Shown: positions 14,246 through 22,924, numbered from the stretch's first letter. The stretch is 64,000 bases of DNA from Ruminococcus albus AD2013 (GCF_000526775.1 NZ_JAGS01000001.1:2170001-2234000); one strand, 5' to 3'. Translations and numbers: made by a program. The notes: a model not told the origin generated them from the sequence alone.

Positions 14246-17200
14246 TTACTCTGTAATAATACCGTTCAGATCTGCTCTGACAAGTTCACCATATACAGTA
14301 TGTTCACCATTTTTATCTCTGTAAACAAGATAGGAACGAACGCACCATACATCATCTTCACTCACATTGCCCTTAGTCCATGTGAATTTATATGCCAGAT
14401 AATCATAGCACTTGCTGCTGTCATATCTTGTGAACTTTGCTGTGTCTGTTGTCAGTTCCGAGCCGTTCAGATTTTCTTCGGTATTCGCAAGAATTCCCGC
14501 TTTGAGTATTCTCGCACCTTCAGGAACAGAGACCTTTGATACAAAAGCGAGCCTGTTGCCCTTGACAGGTGTTACACTTTCGATAAATGCAGTACCGCAT
14601 TTTTCTATCTCTGTTTCTGCAGAAGAATATACTGCCTTCAATGTGAGTTCCTTTGACGGAACATGGAACGAGTATACTTCATTATAACTTGCAATTACGC
14701 CATTGTTCTCCCAATGGTCAAACTGCAAACCTTCTTCCGCAGGAGCAGCAGTAGCGGTAAGTTCTGTACCGACCTGATAGCTGTCACCTGATTCACCATC
14801 GCTGAGAGTACCGTTTATTACTGTCACTTTGAAAGATTCGATTTTCTTCTCATAAACCACTGCTACCGTGATATACGTTTTGGGCTTTCCTGCTACAAGA
14901 GCCTCAACTGCTGTCTGTACATCATCAGCATTAGTATAAAGCTTGCCGTTCACTGTCCAGCCCACAAAATCATAACCGTCCAGATAAGGTGATGCAGGGA
15001 CAGTATAATCAGCCTTTGTGAATGTTTCAACATAAACTTTTGTCGAGGTGATGTCACCGTCGATATCAACGGATCTGATGGTGACACCTGTTCTGACAGG
15101 CTGTCTGAGTGTAACGGGATCGGTAACAACTTCTCCGTCAGCATTAAATATCCTGTACGAATATTCATCTTCGAGTTTACCGAAAGAATAACCCGCAGGG
15201 AGATATTCGCCGATCTCTGCTAATACAGTCTCCTCATTGCTGCCTGACAGCAATACGTTATTCATTATCACAGTTGATGTTTCATCGATATTGAAATCAA
15301 ACGGATCGGAATACCAGCCGTTGAAATACGCATTTCCGTTGATTACCATTGTACTTCCGTTTTTGATCTCAACGCGGTCTGCCATCCATGAAATTCCCTG
15401 ACTGTATTCATCTTCTGCTTCAGGAGTGTTCAGAACTGCATTGTCAAGCGTAAGTGTAGCAAAATAGTTGCTGATATTTACGATCTCGCAATTAAGTGTA
15501 CCATTCTTTATCGTGATACCATAATTTGAAGCAAGTGTACCGAATGTAACTGTATGACCATTCAGATCAATTATAATGTTTTTATTATAACAGCCCCATG
15601 TCTGATCGTAGCCTGGATTAACATCGGGTTCATCCACATCGGCGTACACTACAATAGTTTCATCACTGTACGCAGCATCGATAGCCGCTTTCAGCGACTC
15701 GAATTTCTTTTCGCCAACTGTTGCAACAAGTACCTTTTTGGGGATAACGACTTCCTTAGTGCCGGTGTATTCGATGCCGTCGAAAGTTGCCTTTGCTGTA
15801 TAAATTATCTTGCCGTCAGTTTCGTAAGTCGGAGCAATAGTTTCAGATGTAACGACTGCATCTATCGTTTCTTCATCTTTACACCTGGGGCAAGTAAATA
15901 CAGCACTTGCCGAGCTGTTATCCTCTGACCAGTTCCATACGGGTTCACCGTAGATGTGTCCGAGTTTGCTGATAGTGACAGCCTGGCGGAGAGTTCCGTA
16001 AAATTCTCCATACATCAGGACATAGACCATTCTGCTTTCACTTTCATAATGTTCGATACATCCGTTCTCAGTGCAGGTCGCCGGTTTAGCAGGAACCTTC
16101 TTGAGAAGCTCCACTTGAATTGTCACATCTTCCGCAGGCATATTGAATGAGAAAGTATTTTCGCCGGTTCTGTTAGCGATCACGCTTCCTGCTTTTACTC
16201 TTTTTACATAATATCCGCTTTCAGTATTGATCGTCAAAGTGACCAGATCGCCGTAACGCGCAATAGTTTTGTTTGATTCAACAGAGCAGTTTGCAATGTC
16301 ATCAGGAACTGTAATACTGTGTTCATCCTTTGAAAATGTTCCTGTGATAACTATATCTTTATCAGGCATTGTCTCAGGGATATCGCTCCAGCCGCTGAAT
16401 GTATGACCTGTTTTCACAGGTATTTCACGAGGTATCAGTTCAGTGCCGTATGCAACAGTCTCTACCTCTCCGTAGACCTCGTCGTCCACCATGTAGGTAA
16501 CATTGTAAGATTTCGGTATCTGGGTGAAAGCAGCATTATAAACTGTATTACCGGTTACTTTTGATACTTCCGGTGACCAGCCTGAAAATTCATAAGTATA
16601 CTTCGTATCGCCTTCCTTTACGGGAATGGCTCCGTCATAAGTAGGAGTTGTTCCGTAAGGTACATTGGTATCTTTTTCAAGCGTGGTATCACCGTCTTTC
16701 CAGGTGACTGTGTACTTATTTACGGTGCTGCTGAACTGTGCTGTATAAGTCTGATTTCCTGTAACTTCTTTAATTGCTGGAGACCAGCCGCTGAATGTAT
16801 AGCTATATTGTGCATTTTGGGGTCTTGTTGGTCTTTTACCACCGTAAGACGGTGTTTTGCCGTATTCAACAATAGATCTTCCAAGTATTGTACCGTTATA
16901 GTTTTTCCAAGTGATCGTATATTCGTTGATAGTCCACTTTGCATATAATGTTTTATCACCTGAAGAACCTTCCGGGATATTAGTAACAGGTGAACCGCTG
17001 AAACTTGAATTGGTATACCAACCACCGAATGTGTATCCTGTTCTTGTGGGATCCGCAAGAGTCAAGGCTTTATCATCATCATAAGTCGAAGGATTGCTTG
17101 ACGAATTTGTACCGCCGTTCAGTTCATATTTGATATTGTAAGTCTGTACCGGAGGCGCATAAGTTACAATGAATTTGCCGGGAGCACCCAATCTGTTACC

Positions 17201-17728
17201 GCCAGAGCCTCCATTCCAATGTACAGTGATAGTTTTGTCATTTCCGTCGGCTTCTATGCTTGTTTTGGCTTTAATATAATTGACATATCCCATTCCGTCG
17301 ATTTGTACGTGCTTAATAATACGTGTTTTGCTTGTGATCGTGAAATCATATTCGTTCGTATTTAAATAGTCATAAAAGCCTAACATATCATACGATTTAG
17401 TGTCATAGTTGCAGGTAAAAACATTTCCACCCGCATCAACATCGAAAGTAATATCGTCGCCCATTTCTAAAGTAACATTGGTAGGACGGACCCATTTAGC
17501 ATCTAACAACATTCCCGATGATCCATCAGAACCAACAAGATAATAAATATATCGACCATTTTCAGTTTTGTGCTCAATAGTGTATGTTACCGTTTGTTCT
17601 GCTACAGCCTCTGCCGTGATAGCAGAAGTACTAAAAATGTCCGTGAACGGCTTGGCAGGTATACCACCCGAAACGATCAGCAGTGCCATAGCAGCTGCCA
17701 GTGCCTTTTTCAAAAATTCTCCTTTCAT
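14246..17728 (-). CDS. Large secreted InlB-repeat (Listeria-Bacteroides repeat) surface protein
   Basis: 1160 residues with a signal peptide (MKGEFLKKALAAAMALLIVS, cut near AEAVAEQ). Seen: from about residue 195 to 470, four InlB/Flg_new-type repeats with the signature TGYTFGGWYT, YSYTFSGWSP, YTYEFSGWSP and TGHTFSGWSD. Then a linker with CPRCKDEET, a right-handed beta-helix-like part (NIIIDLNGHTVTF, GITIKNGTLNCEI, about residues 710-780), another InlB-like module (YLDGYDFVGWTVNGKLY) and a final FDHWENNG module. There is no LPXTG-like sorting signal, so it is either released or held non-covalently. The role is probably adhesion. It shares a promoter with the 38-residue peptide downstream and faces an AgrA/AgrC-like system across a promoter region with direct repeats. 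Confidence 0.9.
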   Translation of the reverse strand: MKGEFLKKALAAAMALLIVSGGIPAKPFTDIFSTSAITAEAVAEQTVTYTIEHKTENGRYIYYLVGSDGSSGMLLDAKWVRPTNVTLEMGDDITFDVDAGGNVFTCNYDTKSYDMLGFYDYLNTNEYDFTITSKTRIIKHVQIDGMGYVNYIKAKTSIEADGNDKTITVHWNGGSGGNRLGAPGKFIVTYAPPVQTYNIKYELNGGTNSSSNPSTYDDDKALTLADPTRTGYTFGGWYTNSSFSGSPVTNIPEGSSGDKTLYAKWTINEYTITWKNYNGTILGRSIVEYGKTPSYGGKRPTRPQNAQYSYTFSGWSPAIKEVTGNQTYTAQFSSTVNKYTVTWKDGDTTLEKDTNVPYGTTPTYDGAIPVKEGDTKYTYEFSGWSPEVSKVTGNTVYNAAFTQIPKSYNVTYMVDDEVYGEVETVAYGTELIPREIPVKTGHTFSGWSDIPETMPDKDIVITGTFSKDEHSITVPDDIANCSVESNKTIARYGDLVTLTINTESGYYVKRVKAGSVIANRTGENTFSFNMPAEDVTIQVELLKKVPAKPATCTENGCIEHYESESRMVYVLMYGEFYGTLRQAVTISKLGHIYGEPVWNWSEDNSSASAVFTCPRCKDEETIDAVVTSETIAPTYETDGKIIYTAKATFDGIEYTGTKEVVIPKKVLVATVGEKKFESLKAAIDAAYSDETIVVYADVDEPDVNPGYDQTWGCYNKNIIIDLNGHTVTFGTLASNYGITIKNGTLNCEIVNISNYFATLTLDNAVLNTPEAEDEYSQGISWMADRVEIKNGSTMVINGNAYFNGWYSDPFDFNIDETSTVIMNNVLLSGSNEETVLAEIGEYLPAGYSFGKLEDEYSYRIFNADGEVVTDPVTLRQPVRTGVTIRSVDIDGDITSTKVYVETFTKADYTVPASPYLDGYDFVGWTVNGKLYTNADDVQTAVEALVAGKPKTYITVAVVYEKKIESFKVTVINGTLSDGESGDSYQVGTELTATAAPAEEGLQFDHWENNGVIASYNEVYSFHVPSKELTLKAVYSSAETEIEKCGTAFIESVTPVKGNRLAFVSKVSVPEGARILKAGILANTEENLNGSELTTDTAKFTRYDSSKCYDYLAYKFTWTKGNVSEDDVWCVRSYLVYRDKNGEHTVYGELVRADLNGIITE

Positions 17729-17784
17729 TCTATGACCTCCTTTAAAAGATTTTAATTTGTAAAAACTACAAAACTTTGTCTGAA

Positions 17785-17813
17785 ATTATATCACTTAAAA
17801 TAGGCTTAGTCAA
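17785..17813 (-). promoter_or_regulatory. Promoter of the InlB-repeat protein operon
   Basis: On the minus strand TTGACT (17808-17813), 17 bases, TATAAT (17785-17790), with the start codon 57 bases further on. Confidence 0.85.
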
Positions 17814-17821
17814 GGAATTTG

Positions 17822-17850
17822 TCGTGAATGTGTTGCTTTTTTCGTGAATG
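17822..17850. promoter_or_regulatory. Direct repeat, candidate LytTR response-regulator site
   Basis: TCGTGAATG occurs at 17822-17830 and 17842-17850, exact copies whose starts are 20 bases apart. The pair lies 9 bases upstream of the -35 of the InlB-repeat promoter and 15 bases upstream of the -35 of the regulator's own promoter. Paired 9-base repeats about two turns apart are the usual AgrA-type layout; the sequence itself does not match the known AgrA consensus. Confidence 0.6.
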
Positions 17851-17864
17851 ACGAATTTAATGCC

Positions 17865-17893
17865 TTGTATTTTTTCTTAACGGGTGATATAAT
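17865..17893 (+). promoter_or_regulatory. Promoter of the LytTR regulator/kinase operon
   Basis: TTGTAT (17865-17870), 17 bases, TATAAT (17888-17893), then AGGTG and a TTG start at 17932. Confidence 0.75.
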
Positions 17894-17931
17894 GTACTAA
17901 AAACCATTTCTATTATCATGAGGTGAAACAT

Positions 17932-18672
17932 TTGACACCAAATATTGCTATTGTAGATGACCTTGAAGCCGACTGCAAGCATATCGCCGACTATATCAGG
18001 CAGTATTTTTCCGAACGTCATCAAAAGCAGGTCAGAACGGCAGTTTTTAGCTCTGCCGAGCAATTTCTTAAATACTACCGCAAAGGTGTTTTTCAGATCA
18101 TCTTTCTGGATATTTGCATGGGCGAGATAAATGGTCTGGAGCTTGCCAAGCGCCTGCGTACAAGCGATCAGAGCATCAATATCGTGTTCATGTCCTCCGT
18201 GCGTGACTATGTGTTTGACACTTTCTCCGTCAAGCCCGACGGATATCTCTGCAAGCCCTTTGAATATGCCGCTTTTGCTGAGATCGTGGATATGATACTT
18301 GCAAGGTATTCTCTCACAGACCGTACGGTCAAGCTGAAACTGCCGAGAAGCGAAGCCGTGATACAGCTTTCCGAGATCATTTCTATCATCGCCTGCGACC
18401 ATGTTGCTGAAGTCAGACTCATTACCGGCGAATACTACGAAAGCAGGACGCTCTTCAAGGAACTTGAAGCGACCTTTGAGAATGAATCGAATTTCCTGCT
18501 CTGCAACCGCGGAGTCCTCATCAATATGGACTATGCGGTCAAGGCAAAGGAAGGCAAGATCGTAATGCAGAACGGTTCGGAATATCCTATACGTCGTCGT
18601 GACTGCAAAGCGATCACGGCAAAATTCACCAAGTACACCGCCGAGCGCATGAGAAGGAGCTTTGTTCTATGA
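17932..18672 (+). CDS. LytTR-family response regulator (AgrA-like)
   Basis: About 246 residues. The TTG at 17932 is the better start: AGGTG lies six bases upstream, whereas the GTG at 17923 is inside that site. Seen: a receiver domain with IAIVDD (acidic pocket), IIFLDICMGEINGLEL (phosphoacceptor Asp about residue 60), FMSS and CKPF (Lys switch), followed by a LytTR DNA-binding domain (VKLKLPRSEAVIQLSEIISIIACDH, then LCNRGVLINMDYAVKAKEGKIVMQNGSEYPIRRR). LytTR domains bind paired 9-base direct repeats through beta strands. Its ATGA overlap with the kinase gene shows co-translation. It most likely activates the divergent InlB-repeat protein operon and itself. Confidence 0.93.
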   Translation: MTPNIAIVDDLEADCKHIADYIRQYFSERHQKQVRTAVFSSAEQFLKYYRKGVFQIIFLDICMGEINGLELAKRLRTSDQSINIVFMSSVRDYVFDTFSVKPDGYLCKPFEYAAFAEIVDMILARYSLTDRTVKLKLPRSEAVIQLSEIISIIACDHVAEVRLITGEYYESRTLFKELEATFENESNFLLCNRGVLINMDYAVKAKEGKIVMQNGSEYPIRRRDCKAITAKFTKYTAERMRRSFVL

Positions 18673-19988
18673 ATACATCTCTCACGCTCCGTTATGCCAT
18701 TGAACTTGCCATGGTCATTCCTGCCGCAGTGATCGCCATTCTGCCCGTGTATTACAGCCGCAAAGTCAAAAAGGCATTTCTGTTCGGACTTATGGGAATT
18801 CTGCTTGCCGCCACTGTGATCGGAGGTGCTGTGCTTTGCTCGGTATTCGGCATCACATCAAATACCTTTATATTTCCTGCATTGCTTGGATTATTTGTTA
18901 CATACAATTTCTGCTTTGATCTCTCGTTTCCAAAAAAACTGTTCTGCTTTTCTAATGCGGTTTTCCTGTGCGGCTTCTCCTCGACCTATAACACATTCCT
19001 CACCGCACCGCTGGAACTGGATAATAAGTATCCGGTCTACACCATAACTTCGGGACTGCTCGATCTAGGTATAGCAGTCATTGTCGGAGGAGTATTCGCA
19101 AGAACTCTCCTGGTGAAATTCTCCGAATTATTTGAAAACGAAAGCCTTGACTCTGCATGGAAGATACTTTCTCTTGCCCCGACCATTGCAGCGGCAGGCA
19201 TTATCTGGATGAAGCCTGTCAGTGCCGAGAACGTAATGACGGGCAGACTGCGAATGATATGCCTTGTGGTACTTTTGTCCATTCCGCTGATCTCACTGTT
19301 CTTGTATCAGATACTATGGTGGCTCTCAAAGAAAATGACCGAACGCGCGGAGTTACAGCGGAACCTTGACATGATGCAGATGATAGAAAAACAGTATCAG
19401 CAGACAAGGCGTTATCTAAACGAGACAAGAAATGCGCGGCACGATTTCCGTCAGCATATCCATGTGATCGAGGAATACCTGCAAGCCGGTGAGTACTACA
19501 AGCTGAAAGAATATATCGAACCGATCTCGGAATCTGTCAAACACTCCCACAAGCTCATCTGTAAAAATCAGGCAGTCGATGCACTTGCAAATCACTATGA
19601 TGAAGTCGCTAAGTCAAGAGAAGTTACGATATACTGGAATATCAAGACCGAGGAAATGCTGCCTGTCAAGGAATCAGACCTGTGTGCTGTGATAGGCAAT
19701 CTGGTTGAAAATGCGATACAGGCATCCACCGCCTTAACAGGTGATAACAGACTCGTAAACGTCCGTATCGGTATTTTGCAGGAGGAAACGCTGGTCATTT
19801 CCGTTGATAATCCATATCGCGGAACACTCACCCTTGATAAAAACGGCTTGCCGATATCAAGCCTTCCCGACCACGGTATAGGTCTTCGTTCAGTCAGAAA
19901 TATCGTTGAGCGATACAAAGGCTCTATGGAGATCGAAACACACAATCAGATATTCAATGTCAGCATACTGATGTATGCACCCGATTGA
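18669..19988 (+). CDS. AgrC-like GHKL sensor histidine kinase
   Basis: 439 residues, overlapping the regulator gene by 4 bases (ATGA). Seen: an N-terminal part with about six to seven membrane helices (residues 7-215), a coiled-coil stretch (MTERAELQRNLDMMQMIEKQ), the phosphoacceptor motif ARHDFRQHIHVIEEY (His about residue 258), the N box DLCAVIGNLVENAIQAS and the G box LPDHGIGLRSVRNIVERY. This is the HATPase_c_5 type seen in AgrC, which senses exported peptides through its membrane domain. No agrB or agrD is encoded nearby, so the ligand is unknown. A terminator follows at 20004. Confidence 0.93.
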   Translation: MNTSLTLRYAIELAMVIPAAVIAILPVYYSRKVKKAFLFGLMGILLAATVIGGAVLCSVFGITSNTFIFPALLGLFVTYNFCFDLSFPKKLFCFSNAVFLCGFSSTYNTFLTAPLELDNKYPVYTITSGLLDLGIAVIVGGVFARTLLVKFSELFENESLDSAWKILSLAPTIAAAGIIWMKPVSAENVMTGRLRMICLVVLLSIPLISLFLYQILWWLSKKMTERAELQRNLDMMQMIEKQYQQTRRYLNETRNARHDFRQHIHVIEEYLQAGEYYKLKEYIEPISESVKHSHKLICKNQAVDALANHYDEVAKSREVTIYWNIKTEEMLPVKESDLCAVIGNLVENAIQASTALTGDNRLVNVRIGILQEETLVISVDNPYRGTLTLDKNGLPISSLPDHGIGLRSVRNIVERYKGSMEIETHNQIFNVSILMYAPD

Positions 19989-20003
19989 ACGAACATAAAA
20001 ATG

Positions 20004-20045
20004 ACCGTCCATGTACTGCGATGATGGTACACGGGCGGTTTTATT
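20004..20045 (+). terminator. Terminator after the AgrC-like kinase gene
   Basis: ACCGTCCATGTAC and GTACACGGGCGGT form a 13-bp stem with one mismatch, followed by TTTTATTTT. It may also act on the minus-strand peptide gene that ends at 20071. Confidence 0.8.
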
Positions 20046-20070
20046 TTGACAGGACTATGTGTTTTTTCTA

Positions 20071-20190
20071 TCACTTGATTTCTGTTCTGCCTTTCAGTGC
20101 GGCGGAAGTTTCAGTACGGCAATGCTCTGTCACTTTTGTCGGGCCGCCTTTATCCATCAGGTCATATACATAGCCGTTTTTGTATTCCAT
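20071..20190 (-). CDS. 39-residue peptide downstream of the TetR gene
   Basis: A short gene starting at ATG 20190 with AGGAG eight bases upstream, 11 bases after the TetR stop, and ending in TGA at 20071. The sequence starts MEYKNGYVYDLMDKGG and continues PTKVTEHCRTETSAALKGR; it is hydrophilic with one Cys. The good ribosome site and the tight spacing argue that it is translated as part of the TetR transcript. I do not recognise it. It may be the N-terminal stub of a truncated reading frame or a genuine small protein. Confidence 0.5.
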   Translation of the reverse strand: MEYKNGYVYDLMDKGGPTKVTEHCRTETSAALKGRTEIK

Positions 20191-20201
20191 ATTTCTTGCT
20201 C

Positions 20202-20777
20202 CTATCTGAAAAAGTCTCTTACTCCGCCAAGAACAAGCCTGTTTGTGATACGGATGATCTCCTCTACCGACTGCTGTTTGCCCTCTTCTATCCACTGCCT
20301 GTAAATGCCGAGAACAGCGTTATTGACGAAGTTCATAAGCATGGTCTGCTGATATTCGGGCAGTGCGCCGTATTTCTTTGAACTGCTCCAGCCTGCGGTG
20401 GTGACCTTTTTTATCATACCGCTGCGGATATAGTGGTAGGATTCATTGCCCGCACAGGTGATCTTCTCATAGGCAAGTCCCTTTTCTTCCGAAAAAAGAA
20501 AGAATTCGCGGTTCACCTTGTCAAGCTCATCAGGCAGTTTGTAGTCCTTGATACGCTCGATATATTCCGCAGAATACTCCGTCTGTATCTCGGCAAGCAA
20601 ATCGTCAAGGGTTGGATAGTAGACGTAGAATGTCTTTTTATTTATCATGGCACGGCTGCAAAGCTCCGTCACCCTGATCTTGCCGTAATCCATTTCGCAT
20701 ATCATCTGCTCAAATACGCTCTTGATCGAATCTATCGTCCTGCGTACTCTTAAATCTTCACTGCCTGTAAGTATCAT
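20202..20777 (-). CDS. TetR-family transcriptional regulator
   Basis: 191 residues from ATG 20777, which has GAGGAGG six bases upstream. Seen: an N-terminal helix-turn-helix (VRRTIDSIKSVFEQMICEMDYGKIRVTELCSRAMINKKTFYVYYPTLDDLLAEIQ), with the AMINKKTFYVYYP recognition-helix block typical of TetR, and a C-terminal helical domain of the TetR_C type ending in VLGGVRDFFR. The C-terminal domain of such proteins binds a ligand or partner. It has its own promoter, with the dyad GTAACC/GGTTAC right at the start point and a second 9-base inverted repeat in the leader. The dyad half AAGTAACCGT recurs upstream of the flavodoxin gene, so this protein may control the oxidoreductase cluster. Confidence 0.9.
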   Translation of the reverse strand: MILTGSEDLRVRRTIDSIKSVFEQMICEMDYGKIRVTELCSRAMINKKTFYVYYPTLDDLLAEIQTEYSAEYIERIKDYKLPDELDKVNREFFLFSEEKGLAYEKITCAGNESYHYIRSGMIKKVTTAGWSSSKKYGALPEYQQTMLMNFVNNAVLGIYRQWIEEGKQQSVEEIIRITNRLVLGGVRDFFR

Positions 20778-20790
20778 AATAGTCCTCCTC

Positions 20791-20811
20791 GTATCAAATG
20801 CAATTTGATAC
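20791..20811. promoter_or_regulatory. Inverted repeat in the tetR leader
   Basis: Perfect arms GTATCAAAT and ATTTGATAC around GCA, between the promoter and the ribosome site of the TetR gene. It is either a second operator or a leader hairpin. Confidence 0.6.
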
Positions 20812-20828
20812 AGCACTCATATAATAAA

Positions 20829-20871
20829 GTAACCGTGGTTACATTATACCATAGAGTGTATTATTTTTCAA
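20829..20871 (-). promoter_or_regulatory. TetR-gene promoter with GTAACC dyad operator
   Basis: On the minus strand TTGAAA (20866-20871), 17 bases, TATAAT (20843-20848), directly followed by GTAACCACGGTTAC (20829-20842), a dyad with 6-base arms. The position suits autorepression. Confidence 0.72.
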
Positions 20872-20874
20872 GTA

Positions 20875-21726
20875 TCAGTCAGCAGGGTGCCATGCTCCGA
20901 GATTTGCTTCCTGCTCAGCAAGCGTCATATTGAAGAATCGCTTTCCGCAGTCCAGCGCTCTTATTTCAGCCATTTCATCGGCGGTCAGCTCAAAGTCGAA
21001 TATCTCAAAGTTCTCCTTCATGTGCTGAGGATTTGTGGTTCTCGGGAATACGATAGTCCCTTCCTGGATATGCCAGCGTAAGATGATCTGTACATTGCTC
21101 TTGCCATACTTTTCAGCAAGTTTCGTGAACACTGCTTCACCTATAAGTCCCTTGTCACCGTGACCGATGGGATACCAGCTCTCGATAACTGTGCCGTACT
21201 TTTCGATACGCTTTTTCAGCTCATTCTGCTGATAGTATGGGTGGCACTCAACCTGCAATACAGAGGGTTTTATCGTTGCAGCTTCACACAGTTCCTCAAG
21301 GCGTTCACTTTCAAAATTGCTGATTCCGATAGACTTCACCTTGCCTGCTTTCACAGCCTTCTCCATGTCCTTCCATGCACCGAGATAATCACCGAACTGC
21401 TGATGCAGGAGAAGAAGGTCAATGTAGTCAGTTCCGAGTCTTTCAAGCATCTTGTCGATAGCTTCGGCGGTCTTGCCCTCGCCGTATTCGTGGGGCCAGA
21501 GCTTTGTGGTTATCCACACTTCCTCACGGGGAACGCCGCTGTCCTTTACAGCCCTGCCGACACTTCTCTCATTCTGATAAGCGTGAGCCGTGTCGATGTG
21601 GCGGACACCCATTTTCAGTGCATCAAGCACTGCGTTATATGTTGCTTCACCCTCCGGGACCTGATAAACGCCAAGTCCGAACTGCGGGATCTTCGTACCG
21701 TCATTCAAAGTGATGTAAGTCTGCAT
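20875..21726 (-). CDS. Aldo-keto reductase (AKR)
   Basis: 283 residues, an NADPH-dependent reductase of carbonyl compounds with a (beta/alpha)8 barrel. Seen: IPQFGLGVYQVPEGE at the start, the tetrad Asp45 and Tyr50 (RHIDTAHAYQNE), Lys75 (WITTKLWP) and His108 (DLLLLHQQF), then VKSIGISNFESERLEEL, VLQVECHPYYQQNELK (where QVE replaces the usual QxE/N) and IVFPRTTNPQHMKENFEIFDFEL for cofactor binding. The length and motifs fit the AKR5-like group (for example 2,5-diketo-gluconate reductase-like). It lies 12 bases downstream of the flavodoxin gene with its own AGGAGG, so both are co-transcribed. Physiological substrate unknown; detoxification of aldehydes is likely. Confidence 0.94.
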   Translation of the reverse strand: MQTYITLNDGTKIPQFGLGVYQVPEGEATYNAVLDALKMGVRHIDTAHAYQNERSVGRAVKDSGVPREEVWITTKLWPHEYGEGKTAEAIDKMLERLGTDYIDLLLLHQQFGDYLGAWKDMEKAVKAGKVKSIGISNFESERLEELCEAATIKPSVLQVECHPYYQQNELKKRIEKYGTVIESWYPIGHGDKGLIGEAVFTKLAEKYGKSNVQIILRWHIQEGTIVFPRTTNPQHMKENFEIFDFELTADEMAEIRALDCGKRFFNMTLAEQEANLGAWHPAD

Positions 21727-21738
21727 AGTAATACCTCC

Positions 21739-22243
21739 TCAGATAAGTCCGTTATTTTTCAGCCACTTTTCGATCATGGGCTTTGCATTTTTAACTCCGC
21801 TTCCGGAAAGGGAAAGTCCCTCACCGACATTTGTGTACTTCTTTATATCCAAAACGCTTTCCAAGTCCACTGCCCTCGTTTGTGCAAAGCGGATAGATCG
21901 TTTTGCCCGAAAGATCAGCGCTTTCAAGGAACGTGAACACCGCCATAGGAGCAGTGCCCCAGTAGTTCGGATAAGCAAGAATGATGTTATCATAGCCTGA
22001 AACATCGGGCATATCTTTTAGTTCGGGACGTGCGTTTTCTCTTAGATGCGCCTTTGCTTCGTCAATACAGGTCATGTAGTCTGCGGAATATGGCTGCACC
22101 ATTTCAAGCTTGAAGCTGTCAAAGCCTGTCAGTTCTGTGATATGTCCGACTGCGATCTCGGTGTTGCCGACCTCCACATACTTCATCGAACCGCCGAAAT
22201 AGTTCTCATCGGCTCTTGAAAAGAAAATAACGATAGTGTTCAT
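21739..22243 (-). pseudogene. Flavodoxin-family protein, frameshifted
   Basis: The gene starts at ATG 22243 with AAGGAGG upstream. Seen: MNTIVIFFSRADENYFGGSM (FMN-binding start), ITELTGFDSFKLEM, NIILAYPNYWGTAPMAVFTFL and GKTIYPLCTNEGSGLG in one frame, which then ends after 140 residues. The expected ending, SVLDIKKYTNVGEGLSL and GSGVKNAKPMIEKWLKNNGLI, continues in another frame from about 21861 to 21739. Joining the frames near GGAAAGCG (21855-21862) gives a normal flavodoxin of about 168 residues, with one base gained or two lost. This is either a real disabled gene or a sequence error. The family carries electrons or reduces quinone-like compounds; it precedes the aldo-keto reductase gene in one operon. 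Confidence 0.85.
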
Positions 22244-22264
22244 AATAGTTCCTCCTTTGATTTT

Positions 22265-22355
22265 AAGTAACCGTCGTTCCGTTAATTCTATTTTAGCAGA
22301 TAATTACCGAAATAACAACGGGCAGTTTCTTTGTAATGGTTACTTAGGTAACGGT
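22265..22355 (-). promoter_or_regulatory. Flavodoxin/AKR operon promoter with GTTAC sites
   Basis: On the minus strand TTGTTA (22313-22318), 17 bases, TAAAAT (22290-22295). Upstream lies ACCGTTACCTAAGTAACC (22338-22355); downstream is a half site, seen on plus as AAGTAACCGTCG (22265-22276). The upstream 18-mer is identical to that at 22925. Confidence 0.6.
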
Positions 22356-22372
22356 TTTTGCAAAATGGTTAC

Positions 22373-22831
22373 TTATCTCTCCTGATTATTGCAGTATATC
22401 CATTCGCCGTTCGTCTTTTCAAAATATGCATTTGTATGCAAGTCCCAGCTGCCCGAAAAGCCGTAAACTTTCGCATCAAGTGTTGTCGTACAAGTGAGAA
22501 CAGCATGATCTCCGTCAACTGAGATAAACAGATCGGCAATATGATAGCCATAGTAATTAAGAGTTCCGTTTTTGATATCTGCGAAATACTCAGCTTTTGT
22601 CTGCTGTTTGCCGGACATATGGGTGAAGATAGTTCCGTCCTTAATGACCTTATCAAGCGTATCCATATCCTTGTCGATCATTGCCTGCTGCATTGTCTCA
22701 AATGCTTTCAACACTGCTGTTTCTTCCGAACTTTCGGGATATATCATACCATTTGTTTTCTGTTTCCGCCACAGCATAAAACCGCCTCCTGCCATTAAGA
22801 GTATCAATAGAAATACGATAACGCGTTTCAT
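22373..22831 (-). CDS. Membrane-anchored NTF2/SnoaL-like protein
   Basis: 152 residues from ATG 22831 (AAGGAG seven bases upstream). Seen: an N-terminal anchor or signal helix MKRVIVFLLILLMAGGGFML, then a cone-shaped NTF2-like domain: VLKAFETMQQAMIDKDMDTLDKVI, IFTHMSGKQQTKAEYFADIKNG, YGYHIADLFISVDGDHAVLT and DAKVYGFSGSWDLHTNAYFEKTNGEWIYCNNQ. This matches the DUF4440/SnoaL-like nuclear-transport-factor-2 family, which often binds small hydrophobic compounds or acts in stress responses. It faces outward if the anchor is uncleaved. The promoter shares the 18-base GTTAC site with the flavodoxin operon, so both belong to one regulon. No catalytic residues are identifiable. Confidence 0.8.
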   Translation of the reverse strand: MKRVIVFLLILLMAGGGFMLWRKQKTNGMIYPESSEETAVLKAFETMQQAMIDKDMDTLDKVIKDGTIFTHMSGKQQTKAEYFADIKNGTLNYYGYHIADLFISVDGDHAVLTCTTTLDAKVYGFSGSWDLHTNAYFEKTNGEWIYCNNQER

Positions 22832-22924
22832 CTTATCACTCCTTTCGGAGATATGTAACTCTCGTTTCTTTATATTAATTATACTGAAATATCCAGAAAA
22901 AACAATGGGCAGTATTATTTAATC

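Noticed and set aside
17932..19988. A complete agr quorum-sensing locus.
   Set aside because: Regulator and kinase are present, but neither agrB nor agrD can be found within several kilobases; the nearby 38-residue peptide is not AgrD-like.
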